Of a stretch of DNA of 64,000 bases, positions 12,121 to 23,341 are shown piece after piece. The DNA is from Tolypeutes matacus. Its lineage: Eukaryota > Chordata > Mammalia > Cingulata > Chlamyphoridae. A model generated the notes under the pieces. It was not told the origin of the DNA. It searched no databases and saw only the letters and a list, made by a program, of their open reading frames with translations. The stretch is from the NCBI GenBank assembly GCA_026826555.1, contig JAKSZT010038599.1:3065154-3129153 (forward strand). Reading direction: 5' to 3'. Position numbers and translations under genes: made by a program. Each line of letters opens with the position of its first letter. Within the stretch, counting starts at the first letter, position 1.

Positions 12121-13696
12121 AGAGAACAGGGTGTTGAGTATGACTTTTCTTAATGCCTTGGAATTATTGACTAGGGTTCCAAGTGAAGATAAGGTGTGGT
12201 TAGTATTTCATATTCTAAAATGTTTGCCAAACAATTGAAGCTAGTCCCTGTCTTTAAGCTTACTGGGAAGCAGCTTAGCTTAGCTCTCCTATCTATAACC
12301 AATACTCACATCAAAAAGAAAAAGAAAGGAAAATTGTCAGAATCTTGATATGTTGGCCACATGAGGAGTGTAGTAGCTCTACCAGAAGAGCCGAATGGAT
12401 TGAAAGATACAACAGAATCTCCTGAAGAAATTGGAGGGTCTCAAGAAAGAGTATAAAAGTTTTTCCCTCCTCAGGTGGATGCTTACTGAGGTGCAGAGAA
12501 ATAGTGAAACTTGCTTTTCTAATCAGGAAAAGTCAATATGGTAATAAAGATCTCAGGAGATTTCAAGACATGACCCTGGAATTTGAACCTAGATAAATTT
12601 GCCTGTCAACTGCTGCATATTTTTGAAGGCCAGAGACTTGCTTCAGCTGTTGTCATTACTAAGTGTGTAAGACCACTGGTTATATATGCCTAAGAAAAAG
12701 GAAAGGAAGTGACTACCACTTATCAGTTTCTCATAGCCTTTAGCCTCTGTAGAAAAGGACACAATGATTAAAGTGGTTCATGTGAACAATCACAGTTTAA
12801 AGTGAAGACAAGAACCAAAAAGCTGTTGAGAGTGCTCCCAGCCAAATGGAGCAACAGCCCATTCTAAGAGTGTGTTGGAAGAACTGATTCTTGATATGAG
12901 CTAATGAGAAGTACCCTGAAAGTACCCTCAGCAAAGAAGGTGCCTAACATAGACTCTGTCTAAGAAAACCACATAAACCATCTACATGAAGGTTTCTCCA
13001 GGTGCTACAAGCAGATAGAAACCAAGTGAACAAAAAACAGTGTGGCGTATCCATCAAGAGAAGCTTACCAAATATATAAGAGGATTTCTGCTATCTCTCC
13101 ATGTTCTCAACATAAAAGGAATGGTGGGAGGATTAGGTATTCTAGTAACAGATCACTGACTCTCATTCTCCAAGGTTCTAGAGTGAGAAGAAGAAACTTA
13201 AAGCTGTGAGAGACGTTGAAATTGTCAATTGATGAGCTCTGGTCTAATACTAGATGGAAGTGGCCAGGAGGTCATATCTTCTAAGGGAATGGAATTAAAC
13301 CTGTCTAATGAGAAGAAGTAAGCCAGAGGCAACCTCACTGTTTAACTTAGAGATTACAATGAAATTTCCCTGTCTTGGAAAGGAAGCTAGAAATAGCTAA
13401 AATTAATCTTGTCTGGCTAAAGTTTATAGTGTATATAAAACTGCATACATCAGAAGATAGAGGTAAAGGGATTCAATCTCTTGGCTACAATGTGGGCTGA
13501 GGTTTCCAATGGCTCAGGGACTAGATCTGCAATATTCTCAATAACACAGTAGGGCAGGAACTTGAGTCACTAAAATTAGAGTTGGTTGTGGACTGGGGCC
13601 CCTGTGGTATCAAAAGATGCATACACAAGAGGACTGAGCACAGAGAGCACCCTGAAGGAAGATGAGTGGGATACAATCCCAATAAACATTTTGGAT

Positions 13697-13720
13697 ACAC
13701 ACACACACACACACACACAC
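13697..13720. repeat. (CA)n microsatellite
   Basis: Twelve consecutive AC/CA dinucleotides followed by 'atgcacgcgtgc'. It sits between two copies of a short direct repeat (about 13618-13637 and 13739-13758). Confidence 0.97.
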
Positions 13721-15539
13721 ATGCACGCGTGCAAAGAAGTATACACAAGAGGACTGAGTACAAAAAGAGTAGAAGAAAACAGAACAAAAACTTCCCTGAA
13801 AGATGAAATTGTGTTTTGTAATTCTAAACTCCAAGAGGAAAAAAATAAGGTTAGAAAGAACCAGGCAAACATTAGGTGAATTAGTTTACTCCAAAGGAAA
13901 AAGGAAAATAAAGCATTCTGAAAAATGGCATTACAATAGTATAGAACAAAGTCTACTATTTACAAAAGAGACCGAGAAATTGTAAAACAAGTAGAGGCAG
14001 AAATGTTATCAGTACAGGTGGATATGAAAAATAATTAGAAATCCTTGAAATGAAAAATGTAGTCACTGGTATTTAAAATTCATTAGCTGTTATAAACTCC
14101 AGATGGAGAAATTGGTGAATTAGAATATAGTTTTTATGGATACACCCACAACAACACAGAGAATTGAAGACAAGATATATCTTCAATGTCTTGGAGGAAA
14201 ATCTTCATTTCTGATTTTTTCCTTATTTTTTCTGGAGCTCCATAAACTGTCACTTCTACCTTATCTCTGTTCAATTTATCACTTGGCCTTTGGAGATGTG
14301 TAGAGACTTTATGAATCAAAACTTTGGGAAGAATAACTGGGCATACTTTGCTGAGCTATTCCACTTTCCACTTTCCTGCTGGGGTTCTGATGATCTTCAT
14401 CTGCCAAGCCTAGCTTCTCTCCTCACAACAGAGAAGTCTAAAGCAAGACCAGCCCTTAAAAGTATAGATGGGAAAGTCTGCTTAATCTTGCCATTCAATA
14501 TTAGCAAACCACTTGGTTAACAGACATCATTGTGTCCTCCAGCCTGGTCTCTATATGTGAGAGGAGCCCTTTGATCGCCACATGCCACCCTTATGTTTTA
14601 TGTCACACATGTTTTAAAAAGTAAGCAAGGAAAATGGGAAACATTTAAGAAAAGCTTGCCAGAAATCCCAACACTGTCATGAATAATGTGTGTATGAGTA
14701 TTTAAATTGTGTCTTTTTACCTCTCCCCTACTTTCACTCCACATTTTGCTACATTAGTGAGCCCATGCAGAGTATTAGTCCTGTTGTACCTTTGATAGAC
14801 TGCGAAAGCAAATCTTAGAAAGTTCCTGGCAGCTGTGTCCATTTCTCCAGAGAATCCTGAGGATTAGACTCCTCAACAGTTTGATTATTTTTCTGTATGA
14901 TAAGTTAGACCACAGGAAGTAGGTCAAAGCTTTTGGTACTATGGGATCATAACTATTTAGATTATATAAAACCAACAAGAATTCAGTGGATTCCTTTATT
15001 TCCCAGGGTTTGGTTAATGGGATTTTCTCTGAAAGATATCTGGATTTTTATATTCTCTGAGCCTTATTTTCTTGGTGTGTTAAAACAAATTCAGAGTAAG
15101 CAATGGGTATTCAAGAAGGAGAAAACAATTCACCAGACTCTGAACACAGTGGTGATTCCCCAAATCTAGCACCTCCTCTTTGTTTTCTCTGAGATTTTGT
15201 AATCATATCCTGTGCCTAAATGGGTCAGAATGGAGGATTTCTGGCCCATGGTGCCAGCCAGACAATGGCTCTGTATTCCTAAAATATCTTCACATACTCA
15301 TTGTACCAACACAGTAATCTTCTTTTAAAATAGACCCTTAAGAAGTTAATATATTGCATGATCATATATACATCAACTTTTGATACATACTTTTGTCTGC
15401 ATCATGCCCTCTCTACTATCTTGTGAAACAACCAGCATCCTTCAATGCTCTGGGTCAAGGTGTTTACCCTCCTTAAGTAAATCTCACACCAAAATCCCAG
15501 ATCAGTTTATCTATGGCTTATATGATCTCAGTGCAACAC

Positions 15540-15760
15540 CAGACCAGTTAGAGCGGCAACAGTAAATCTTAAACTTAACTTTTTCTTCAGTTTGGATTGG
15601 GCGGTTGATTCTTATATGCAGCATGCGCTATAATCGTATGCCTGGTTTCAAGGTAGATTTGGAAAAAGAGAAAATAGCTACTTGTGTTTCAACTTCAGAA
15701 AGCTATTCAGCTTGCTCTGGAATCTTCGTTGTTATTAACGCAAAACCTTAATGCATAAAG
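15540..15760. other. CpG-retaining unique block
   Basis: About 220 bp with roughly six CpG dinucleotides (for example in 'gagcggc', 'gggcggttg', 'catgcgct', 'atcgtatg', 'cttcgttg' and 'aacgcaaa') in a neighbourhood where CpG is nearly absent. It matches no repeat I know. Possible conserved regulatory sequence; no gene is visible. Confidence 0.3.
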
Positions 15761-16689
15761 TGATGAATCAGAAAGTTGTGGGAATAGAAATAAGGTTACT
15801 GCAGACTCAGACATAAACCATTTTGGTTTACATCCAATGTCTCTTTGATGAACATAACTGATGGGATTCACAATTTTAAATTTTAAGTTTTACCATATGG
15901 CTCTAATAACTTCTGCTTTACTATTTGGCACCTCAGAAATGAAAAATGGGAGTTGATATTAAAAGCTCTGTGATTATACTCAGAGCCATTGATTTTACAA
16001 TTTGGATGGATTGTATGGTGTTTGAATATTTAATTATAGAAAAGCAAAAATTATGGCAACTTCATGCAATAGAATAAGTGGAAAAGAGTTCTGGAATTGG
16101 GCTTAAGTAAACCAGATTAAAGAAAATATAAAACTCTCAATAAGAGTACACATGCCTATGGAAAAGTGAAGAAAAGTTAAGGAAAGACAATTGACCAAAA
16201 AACATACATTATTTCTGTCACATTTTTGTGTCTTTTTGATAATGAACCCAAGACTCATTATCCTGATCACAGAATAAAAGCTAACTAAGCATATTTCATT
16301 CATTCATTACTCATCTGTTATCCATGCATTACTCAGCAGACCTTTATGCAAACTCTGTTCCAGGAACTGCATTTGCAAAGGTATTCATGCAAATCCTTAA
16401 ATGAAAGACCTGACAGATGAAGTATATCTGTTTGATAGGAAAGAAAGCATACATTTAGAAGGAAGGGGACCAATATTCTGTGTAATTACATGGCTGCTTC
16501 TTGCCCAGTAGTTTCCTCCTCATTCCAACTGACCCCTCATTTTGGAATCTTAGTGTGAGAAGCTGAAAGCAGAAAATGAAGACTGCTATGCAAAAATATT
16601 ATGAGCCATTAGAAGTGAAAGTGATCCATTTTAAATCATTGTGACTAATTCTGTTATCTGCTGCACAGGTGCAGGCCTGAGAAATAGCT

Positions 16690-17690
16690 CTACTCCTCAA
16701 GGTCCAGGATATAATTAAAACCATATTCCGAATGAGAAAGACAACCAATAGATGGCAACACCAAGGTGACTCAGAAGTTGAAATTATCAGATAAGATTTT
16801 AAAGGAGTCATCCTAACAATGCTTCAACAGACAATTGCAAATTCTCTTGAAACTAATAAAAATAGAAAATTTTAGCAGAGAAGTTTTAAAAGGAAACAAA
16901 TGGAAACTATAGAACTCAAAATTACAACTTAAATGAAAATTCATTGAATGTGCTAAATAGTAGAATGGAGTTGAAAAAGGATATTATCAGTGAACTTGAG
17001 GACTTGTTTATTTTTGTCCAATCTGAATAGCAGATTAATAAATAATAAAAACAATAGTAACAAGATAAATCTTTGTTTTTGGACTCCCAGAATGAGAATA
17101 CTGAAAAAGTATTCAAAGAAATAATAGCTGAAAACTTCTCAAATTTAGAAAAAGAAAATCTCTTATAGATTCAAAAAAGAAATTAATCAAATCTCAAATA
17201 GGATAAACCCAAAAGAATTCACAACAGGTCACATCATAATTAAATTTCTGAAAATTAATGACAAAGAAAATATCTTTAAAGCAGCCAGAGAGAAATGATG
17301 CATTACTTACAAGGAAACAACAATTTGAATGGCAGCAGATTTCTCATCTGTGACCATGAAGGCCAGTTGGAGTTAGGAAAATACTGTTCAAGTACTGAAA
17401 GAAAGTGTTATCAACCATGAATTTTATATTTAGTGAAACATTCTTCATTACTGAAGAGGAAGTAAAGACAATCTTGCAAAGGAAAACTAAGAATTTGTTG
17501 CTACCAAATCTACACTTAAAAATCATTAAAAAGTTATCTAATAGAAAGGAAATGATAATAAAAGAAAGCTCAAAATTTGAGAAAGGAGATAAGAATATTG
17601 GAATATGTGAAAACAGGGCTAACTGTAAATTTAATGACCTTACAAATCCCACATTCTTATTGCTAACACAAAGGATATAATTCTCTACTT
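16690..17690 (+). repeat. old L1 (L1M/HAL1) ORF1 region
   Basis: The region follows the ORF1 area of an old L1 or HAL1 in sense: 'ggataaacccaaaagaattc', 'cacatcataattaaa', 'gcagccagagagaaatgatgc', 'atggcagcagatttctcatc' and 'ggaagtaaagacaatct'. Frame shifts and stops break it throughout; the 91-codon piece at 17405-17680 is the longest open part. Only the nucleic-acid-binding protein of the element is represented, not the reverse transcriptase. Confidence 0.8.
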
Positions 17691-18002
17691 TAATATTACT
17701 GTCAATTTATTTCAGTATGTGTGTGTACATTGTGTATATATTTCTTGTTGTGAATCATTATATATGAAAGAGAAAAGAATACTTAATCTAAATAATCTAC
17801 ATTCCAAGCAACAAATTTACACAATTAACCAACCTTACTTATTTTTTCTAATTTAGCTATTTTCTAATTTTCCAAGCCATTAGTGCACAATCTCAAATCA
17901 AGAAGTGAACACAAAGGTGGTTGAACACCCCACATAGCTTCTCATATCCTTAATTTTGCATTTAAACCTTGATAATCTCACATATAAAAATTTAATATAC
18001 TC
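17691..18002. other. unassigned spacer
   Basis: AT-rich sequence with no gene or confident repeat between the L1 fragment and the MLT2 LTR. Confidence 0.5.
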
Positions 18003-18464
18003 TTTAATAGTCATAGTTCTCAATAGAAACAGAACCAATAGGTTTTATATAAATATATATGTAAATATTATGAAATTTATTATAGGAATTGGCTTATGTG
18101 ACCATGGGGATTAGCAAGTCTGAATTGTCCATAGTGTAGGCTGCACATTGGGAACTACAATGAAGGTTTTGATGAATTCCCCAGAAGAAGCTGGCAGGTT
18201 GAAATAGAGATAGAAATTCTTCTTTCTGATTGTTGAGATCATCAACTCTTCCTTGAGGCCTTCAACTGATTAGATGAGACTTCTCTCATTGCTGAAAACA
18301 ACCTTCTTTGTTAACTGTTCATATAATCAGTCATAGATGCAATCAACTGACTAATGATTTAAATCCATGAAATACCCTCAGGTAACAATCAGACCAGTGA
18401 TTGCTTAACCAAATAACTGGACATCATAATCAAGCCACAGTGACACAAGAACTTAACTATCACA
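18003..18464 (-). repeat. MLT2-type ERV-L LTR, solo
   Basis: About 460 bp in minus orientation. Read on the minus strand it opens 'tgtgatagttaagttcttg', passes 'atcagttgaaggcctcaag' and ends near 'ttctgtttctattgag'. The flanking pentamers are tactc (17998-18002) and gactc (18465-18469), a 5-bp target duplication with one mismatch, as expected for ERV-L. There is no internal region, so this is a solo LTR. Confidence 0.82.
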
Positions 18465-18872
18465 GACTCTTATTTAAATCAGCTCTCAACAAACTCCATC
18501 TAACTGATTATTTATAGCCTGGCAAGTTAGAAAGAAAAAATTAGTAGGGACTGAAGGATGGTATAGGCATGGGGATTTCTAGAAGTAGGCATTCCCTTTT
18601 AAGCAGGAAAGGGAGAGAAGAATTTAAAAGCAGAAGCAAAACATTATTAGAGCATATTTGTAAACTATTAATTAAGAAGGCAAAAAATATATAGTATTTT
18701 TGAATTTCCATCAGTAATAGCAAATATACAATGTGCTTGGTTAAATCTATTAGTAAGTTCCATGAAAGGCCAGATTTGGGGGCATGTCTTTGAAGAAAGT
18801 TGTTAGAGAATTGTAGGACATTTATCTTAGTTCAATGTCAAAGAATATTAAAAATAAAAAAAATAAAAAAAG
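18465..18872. other. unassigned spacer ending in an A-rich run
   Basis: No gene was recognised. The last 25 bases (about 18848-18872) are an A-rich tract directly abutting the SINE head, perhaps the tail of an earlier insertion that served as the landing site. Confidence 0.5.
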
Positions 18873-19250
18873 GGAAGGGGATTTGACTCAAGTGACTAAG
18901 CTCCTGCCTACCACATGGGAGGTCCTGGTTTCAGTTCCTAGTGCCTCCTGGAGAAGATGACCAAGACAGAGAGTTGGCACAATGGGCAGGTGCATCAAAT
19001 GATGTAACAAGATGATGCAACAAGGAGACACAAAAAATAAAGACAATGAGAGACACAAGAAAATAAGGAGCTGAGGTGGCTGAAGCAATTGAGTGCCTCT
19101 CTCCCACACAGGAGGCCCCAGGTTCAGTTCCAGTGCCTCCTAAAGAGAAGATGAGCAGACACAGAGAGCACACAGCAAATGAGCACAGAGAGCAGACAGC
19201 AAGTGCAAAAATGAGGGAGGGAATAAATAAATAAAATACATCATTTAAAA
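18873..19250 (+). repeat. dimeric tRNA-derived SINE (DAS type)
   Basis: Two tRNA-like heads in tandem: the first from 18873 with a polymerase III B-box-like 'ggtttcagttcc' near 18927, the second from about 19066 with 'ggttcagttcc' near 19122. Each is followed by 'gtgcctcct' and a GACACA-rich body. The right unit ends in a (gaataaat)n/A-rich tail at about 19220-19250. The head wording ('ctgcctaccacatgggaggtcc') is what I recall from the xenarthran DAS-SINE family. Minus-strand frames of 73 and 128 codons here are by-products of the repeat. Confidence 0.85.
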
Positions 19251-19699
19251 AGGAAAACAGAAAACCAATAACTTCAAACACAGATAAACCACACATAAAA
19301 TTAGAATTGATAATCACCTAGACAAGCACAGAATAGAAACCACTATGACCAATCTCATTTCCTTCTTTATCAAAATGTTATTCAAGATGAGAAAATAATA
19401 GATGTATATTTATAAAAATATGTCTGTGATTCAATGAGGCTTTTGCATATCATACATGTATATATTTTTATGAATATACAAAATCTCTTATTATTGATTC
19501 CCATTCTTTTATTATCCAAAATTCGAAGAGAAAACCTGAAAGAAGTTGAAGTTTCTACGTGTATTAATGGTAAAAGTGCACACCATCAAAAATTTCTATT
19601 CCAGAAACACTATAAAATAATTTGTATTTTACTAAATAGTATACAAATTTTAAAAATATGGCCTTTACAAGGAAGGCACTGTATCAATGTTAAGTGTCC
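19251..19699. other. unassigned AT-rich sequence
   Basis: No gene or confident repeat was recognised. The 89-codon frame at 19434-19703 has low complexity and no resemblance to a family. Confidence 0.5.
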
Positions 19700-20040
19700 A
19701 TAATAGGGGTGGGGTATAAGAGGTTATTGAATTTTTCCTTTTGAATTAATGAAAACCTTCTGAAATGGACTGAGCTGATGAAACCGAGAGCCACTGAGTG
19801 TACACTTTGAATGGATTGAACAAGTCAGGGGACCTTATAACACAGTGAACCATAAGGTGGATGATAGACTGTGGTTAACAGTACAAATATGAGAACGTTT
19901 TCTCATGAACTATAGCAAAATATACAATACTGACACATAGTATCAAAAATAGGATGGCTTATGGAAAACAAAACACCAACTATAACCTATGGACAATAAA
20001 CAGGGAGCCTAATACTGAATTAAAAGTATTTTTTTAAATT
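19700..20040 (+). mobile_element. L1 3' UTR fragment
   Basis: The sequence parallels 50480-50810 of the better preserved L1: 'gtgtacactttgaatgg', 'aacacagtgaaccataag', 'gactgtggttaacagtacaaatatgagaa' and 'aactatagcaaaat', finishing with 'acctatggac'. Sense orientation, non-coding part of the element. Confidence 0.65.
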
Positions 20041-22707
20041 GTAGGCATTGTGCTGAGCTTTAAATATTAAACAGCTGCTAGATAAAGCATTATTAGAAGA
20101 AAATAATGATTAGTCATCCACTTGAGGACCAGCTCTCAGTCAGTGTTGCTGGTGGTGTTTTGTTTTATTTCTACTTAATGACACAGTCATGGAATGAGAA
20201 TGAAACTATGAAAGAATTGCACATATTTAGGGGAATTAGGGGAAACATATAAGAACATGTTTTATGGAGCTGGTACATAATATATTACTTGCACAAGAGA
20301 AAGTAACAAATAATTTAAGTTCAGGACAAGATATTATGACATTAAAACCAAACTAAAAACTTTTGTGCACTTTGCCTTACCCTGGACTAATTCTGAACAC
20401 TAAATAGAACATTAAAAGAAATTTCATGTATCTCCTTATGAAGGGTTTATCTAAATTCTTATCATGAAACTACAAAATGTCATACTGGAGTTTTATCAAG
20501 CCTAATAGTCTCCAAAAATGCTATTTAAAATGTATTAGAATTTCATGTAAACTCTCCCTGGGTATGTTTAACAGAAAGTGCTAAATCTGGGATATAAGAG
20601 CTTAAAAACTATTTTTCACACTTTATTCAGTATCTTATTTCTTGCTCTGCTAGACTGCTAACAAATAGCTATTACATTCAATTCAAGAGTAACTTTCAAA
20701 ACCAGTTGCTTTTTGATTTATCTTTTTGAATATAGCCTAAAGCTTAGAAGGTATATATCTCTGGTAAAAATAGTTCCTTTGGGTAGGATTTGATTGTAAG
20801 GATAGTGAAAGATCTTTCTACTGATTAACCAAAGTACAGGAAATCCTTACACTGGGAGTCAGTAGCCTGGACATAGACATGATCTTCAGAAAATGGTACT
20901 TAAACAAACAAATGTGGGAGAATCACCAGCACTTTAATTCTGGAGCAAGAATACTTTTATTTACATTGAGAAATTGCATAGCTTCCTAGCTTATGTGTTA
21001 CCTAAAGAATCAAAAAGTAATATTTGATGGGAAGAGTGGAGGCAGTGATGGTCAACAGCCAAAGACACTAGGAATGTGAGAATGAAAATGTAGAATTCAA
21101 AGAAAAGTATAGTGTGTGGCTGAAGTGCAAGGCAATGAAGGGCTGGTGCAGATGGCTAGAGAGGTGGAAAGGATACTAAAGTGTGGATATAGGGGAATTG
21201 TTCTTCCCCATTCCTGATGTTTCCTCCCATATGGAGTGTTTCATCCAAAGGCTTCAAATAATTCTTACTTCTCTTCACCACTTCATTCACTGCATCCATC
21301 TCTAGAGTTAATGAGTGACAAATAAGACATTTGAGTTAGAAGGAGAAACTAGGCCTGTGTATCCAACACCACCCCCAGCTTTCTATCTTCTTTTCAATTC
21401 CTTGGTCGGATCCTACAGATATAAGATGTATTTCCCACCTAATGCTTGGTTTGAATGTTGAGGATAATGATGCCACAACACATACCAAGTGGAAATTAAA
21501 AAGGGAAATGCTAATTACACACATAGAGAGGTTTTCTGGAGAGAAGAGGGCACGTTCCCAAGTAGGTTGAAAATCTCTTAAAAGAGTCTGGAGGGTTGAC
21601 TTGCTTTGGCTTTTATTATAATTAGGAATAGAAGTTCCTGGGCCCTGGTAGAGGCCAAAAGGGAGCAAGGGTGTTTTCTTATTGCCTTGACCATATGTGG
21701 GACAAGAGGAGAAGAGTGATAAATGGAGCTTGAAAGCTCTCAGCAATCAAACATCACAAATTGAGTCAGACGTTATGACATTGCCACATAAATGTGTGTT
21801 CACCTCTGTCCCTCCATGAGTTAAATCTCACAGAGAGGCCTGTCCTCTGTTAGTATTACTTTCAACTGAATGGGTAAAGGCTATTTAATTCTGTGTTCTG
21901 AACATTTCCTACAGAAATAAGTGAAATCATTCAACCTATCCTTTGTCAGTACTAAAAGTTACATGGTAATCCACATGATAAATTATTTCTTATTTCTCAA
22001 CTGGGTAGATTTTGAGGAAGGAAGAAGATGTTACTTGTGCTTGTAGTCTCCCTCTCTACTGAGAAAGAAAAAAAAAAAGAAAAAGAGACCGACAGTAATG
22101 AATGTGGCAAAGACATGTGATTAGATAAAATTGTAAAACTTAAATCTTCTCAAGGCCAATCCTAAATTTGATATTCCAGATACCTCTGTATCTAATATTA
22201 ATTTAGTATATGTGAAAAGTAATATTCCACAAACTTAATCTCAACAGATACTCATTTAGTTATTCTTAGGTAATTTTACTCTTGTGAACTTTATTCTCTA
22301 TAAAACGACCCAATATCTGAGAAAAAGGAAAATATCATATTTGTCACGATTTGGAGAGTTCAGTGGCATAGAGAATCACACTCATTTAATACTTGATTTT
22401 CCCTCTAAGTTGCAGAGGATGGTGATTCTGTGTTACCCACTGATATCCATGTCTACTCTATTCAACACAGCTCTTGACACATAATGGGTGTTTAATACAC
22501 ATTGCTTAGTTGAATTAGATTAAAATTAAGAAACACATATTAATTGTAATAAACAGTTCATACACTTCTGACTGTGAGCAGAGAATGTGTAGAATGTCTT
22601 TTTTTTTATGTGTGTGTTTATATGCTTTATCAATTATTCCTTATGGATTATTTTATCTGGGCCTAAAATGTTATAACATTATGATATTACTGAGTGGTAA
22701 TTAACTA
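20041..22707. other. unassigned sequence
   Basis: About 2.7 kb without a recognised gene or repeat. The longest frame is a 136-codon minus-strand one (21336-21746) with no visible domain, signal peptide or splice context. There is a purine-rich run near 22060-22086. Confidence 0.5.
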
Positions 22708-23341
22708 TATTCATTTTCTATTGCTAGATAGCAAATTACCACAAACTTAAGGGCTTAAAGTAATATACATGTATCATCTCATAGTTTCTGTGAATTGAGT
22801 CTCAGCCTAGCTTAACTGTGTCCTATCCTCAGGATCCTACAAGGCTGCCTGGTAGATGTCATCTAGGCTGTGTTCCTTTCTGGAGTTTGGGATCATTTTT
22901 CAAGCTCATATTGTTGTTGATAGAATACAATGCTTTGTGGTTGTAAGACTGAGGTCCCTTTTTCCCTGGTTGCTGACAGCGAGGGACTGCTATCAGCTCC
23001 TAGAGGCCACCTGCACTTCCTTACGATGTGAACCTCTCATAGAACCTCTCACAACATGGCAGATTACTTCTTCATGGCCAAAAACAGGCTTTCTAGCTTT
23101 AGTCTGCTAAGACAGAGTCTTAGCAGGAGTAATCACATAAGTGACATAATCACAGGAGTAACTATCCTATCACCTCTGCCATATAATTTAATCTAACCAA
23201 CCAACCTAGTGCCAATCATTACCTTTTTCATATACTATTGGCTAAAAGCAAGTTTCAGGTTCTGTCCTTAATCAAGGGGAGTGAATTACAGAAGGGCAGG
23301 ACTTATTGAGGGTTTCACCTGACTATATATCTACCACACCC
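22708..23341 (-). repeat. MLT1 (MaLR) LTR
   Basis: Read on the minus strand: 'tggccatgaagaagtaatctgccatgttgtgagagg', then 'gtggcctctaggagctgatagc', then the 3' end 'aagtttgtggtaatttgctatctagcaatagaaaatgaat'. That is the MLT1 order. Position and length (about 630 bp) fit a solo LTR. The 84-codon plus-strand frame inside is not a gene. Confidence 0.82.

Larger units (their letters stand above)
12121..16589. other. unassigned sequence with a CA microsatellite
   Basis: No gene was recognised in about 4.5 kb. The 12340-13480 part reads like eroded internal sequence of a retroelement but could not be assigned. The 13585-13880 open frames on both strands exist because a CA/TG run has no stops. A CpG-holding block at 15540-15760 is treated separately. 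Confidence 0.45.

Noticed and set aside
13521..13879. Overlapping open frames on both strands
   Set aside because: They exist because the CA/TG run encodes no stops; no codon signal.
18873..19250. Functional tRNA genes
   Set aside because: The heads keep A- and B-box-like words but cannot fold as complete tRNAs and are followed by SINE body and A-rich tail.
18931..19317. 128-codon minus-strand frame rich in L, F, S and C
   Set aside because: Antisense reading of the dimeric SINE.
21336..21746. 136-codon minus-strand open frame
   Set aside because: No domain, signal, or splice context; within the length expected by chance for one of many frames in 64 kb.
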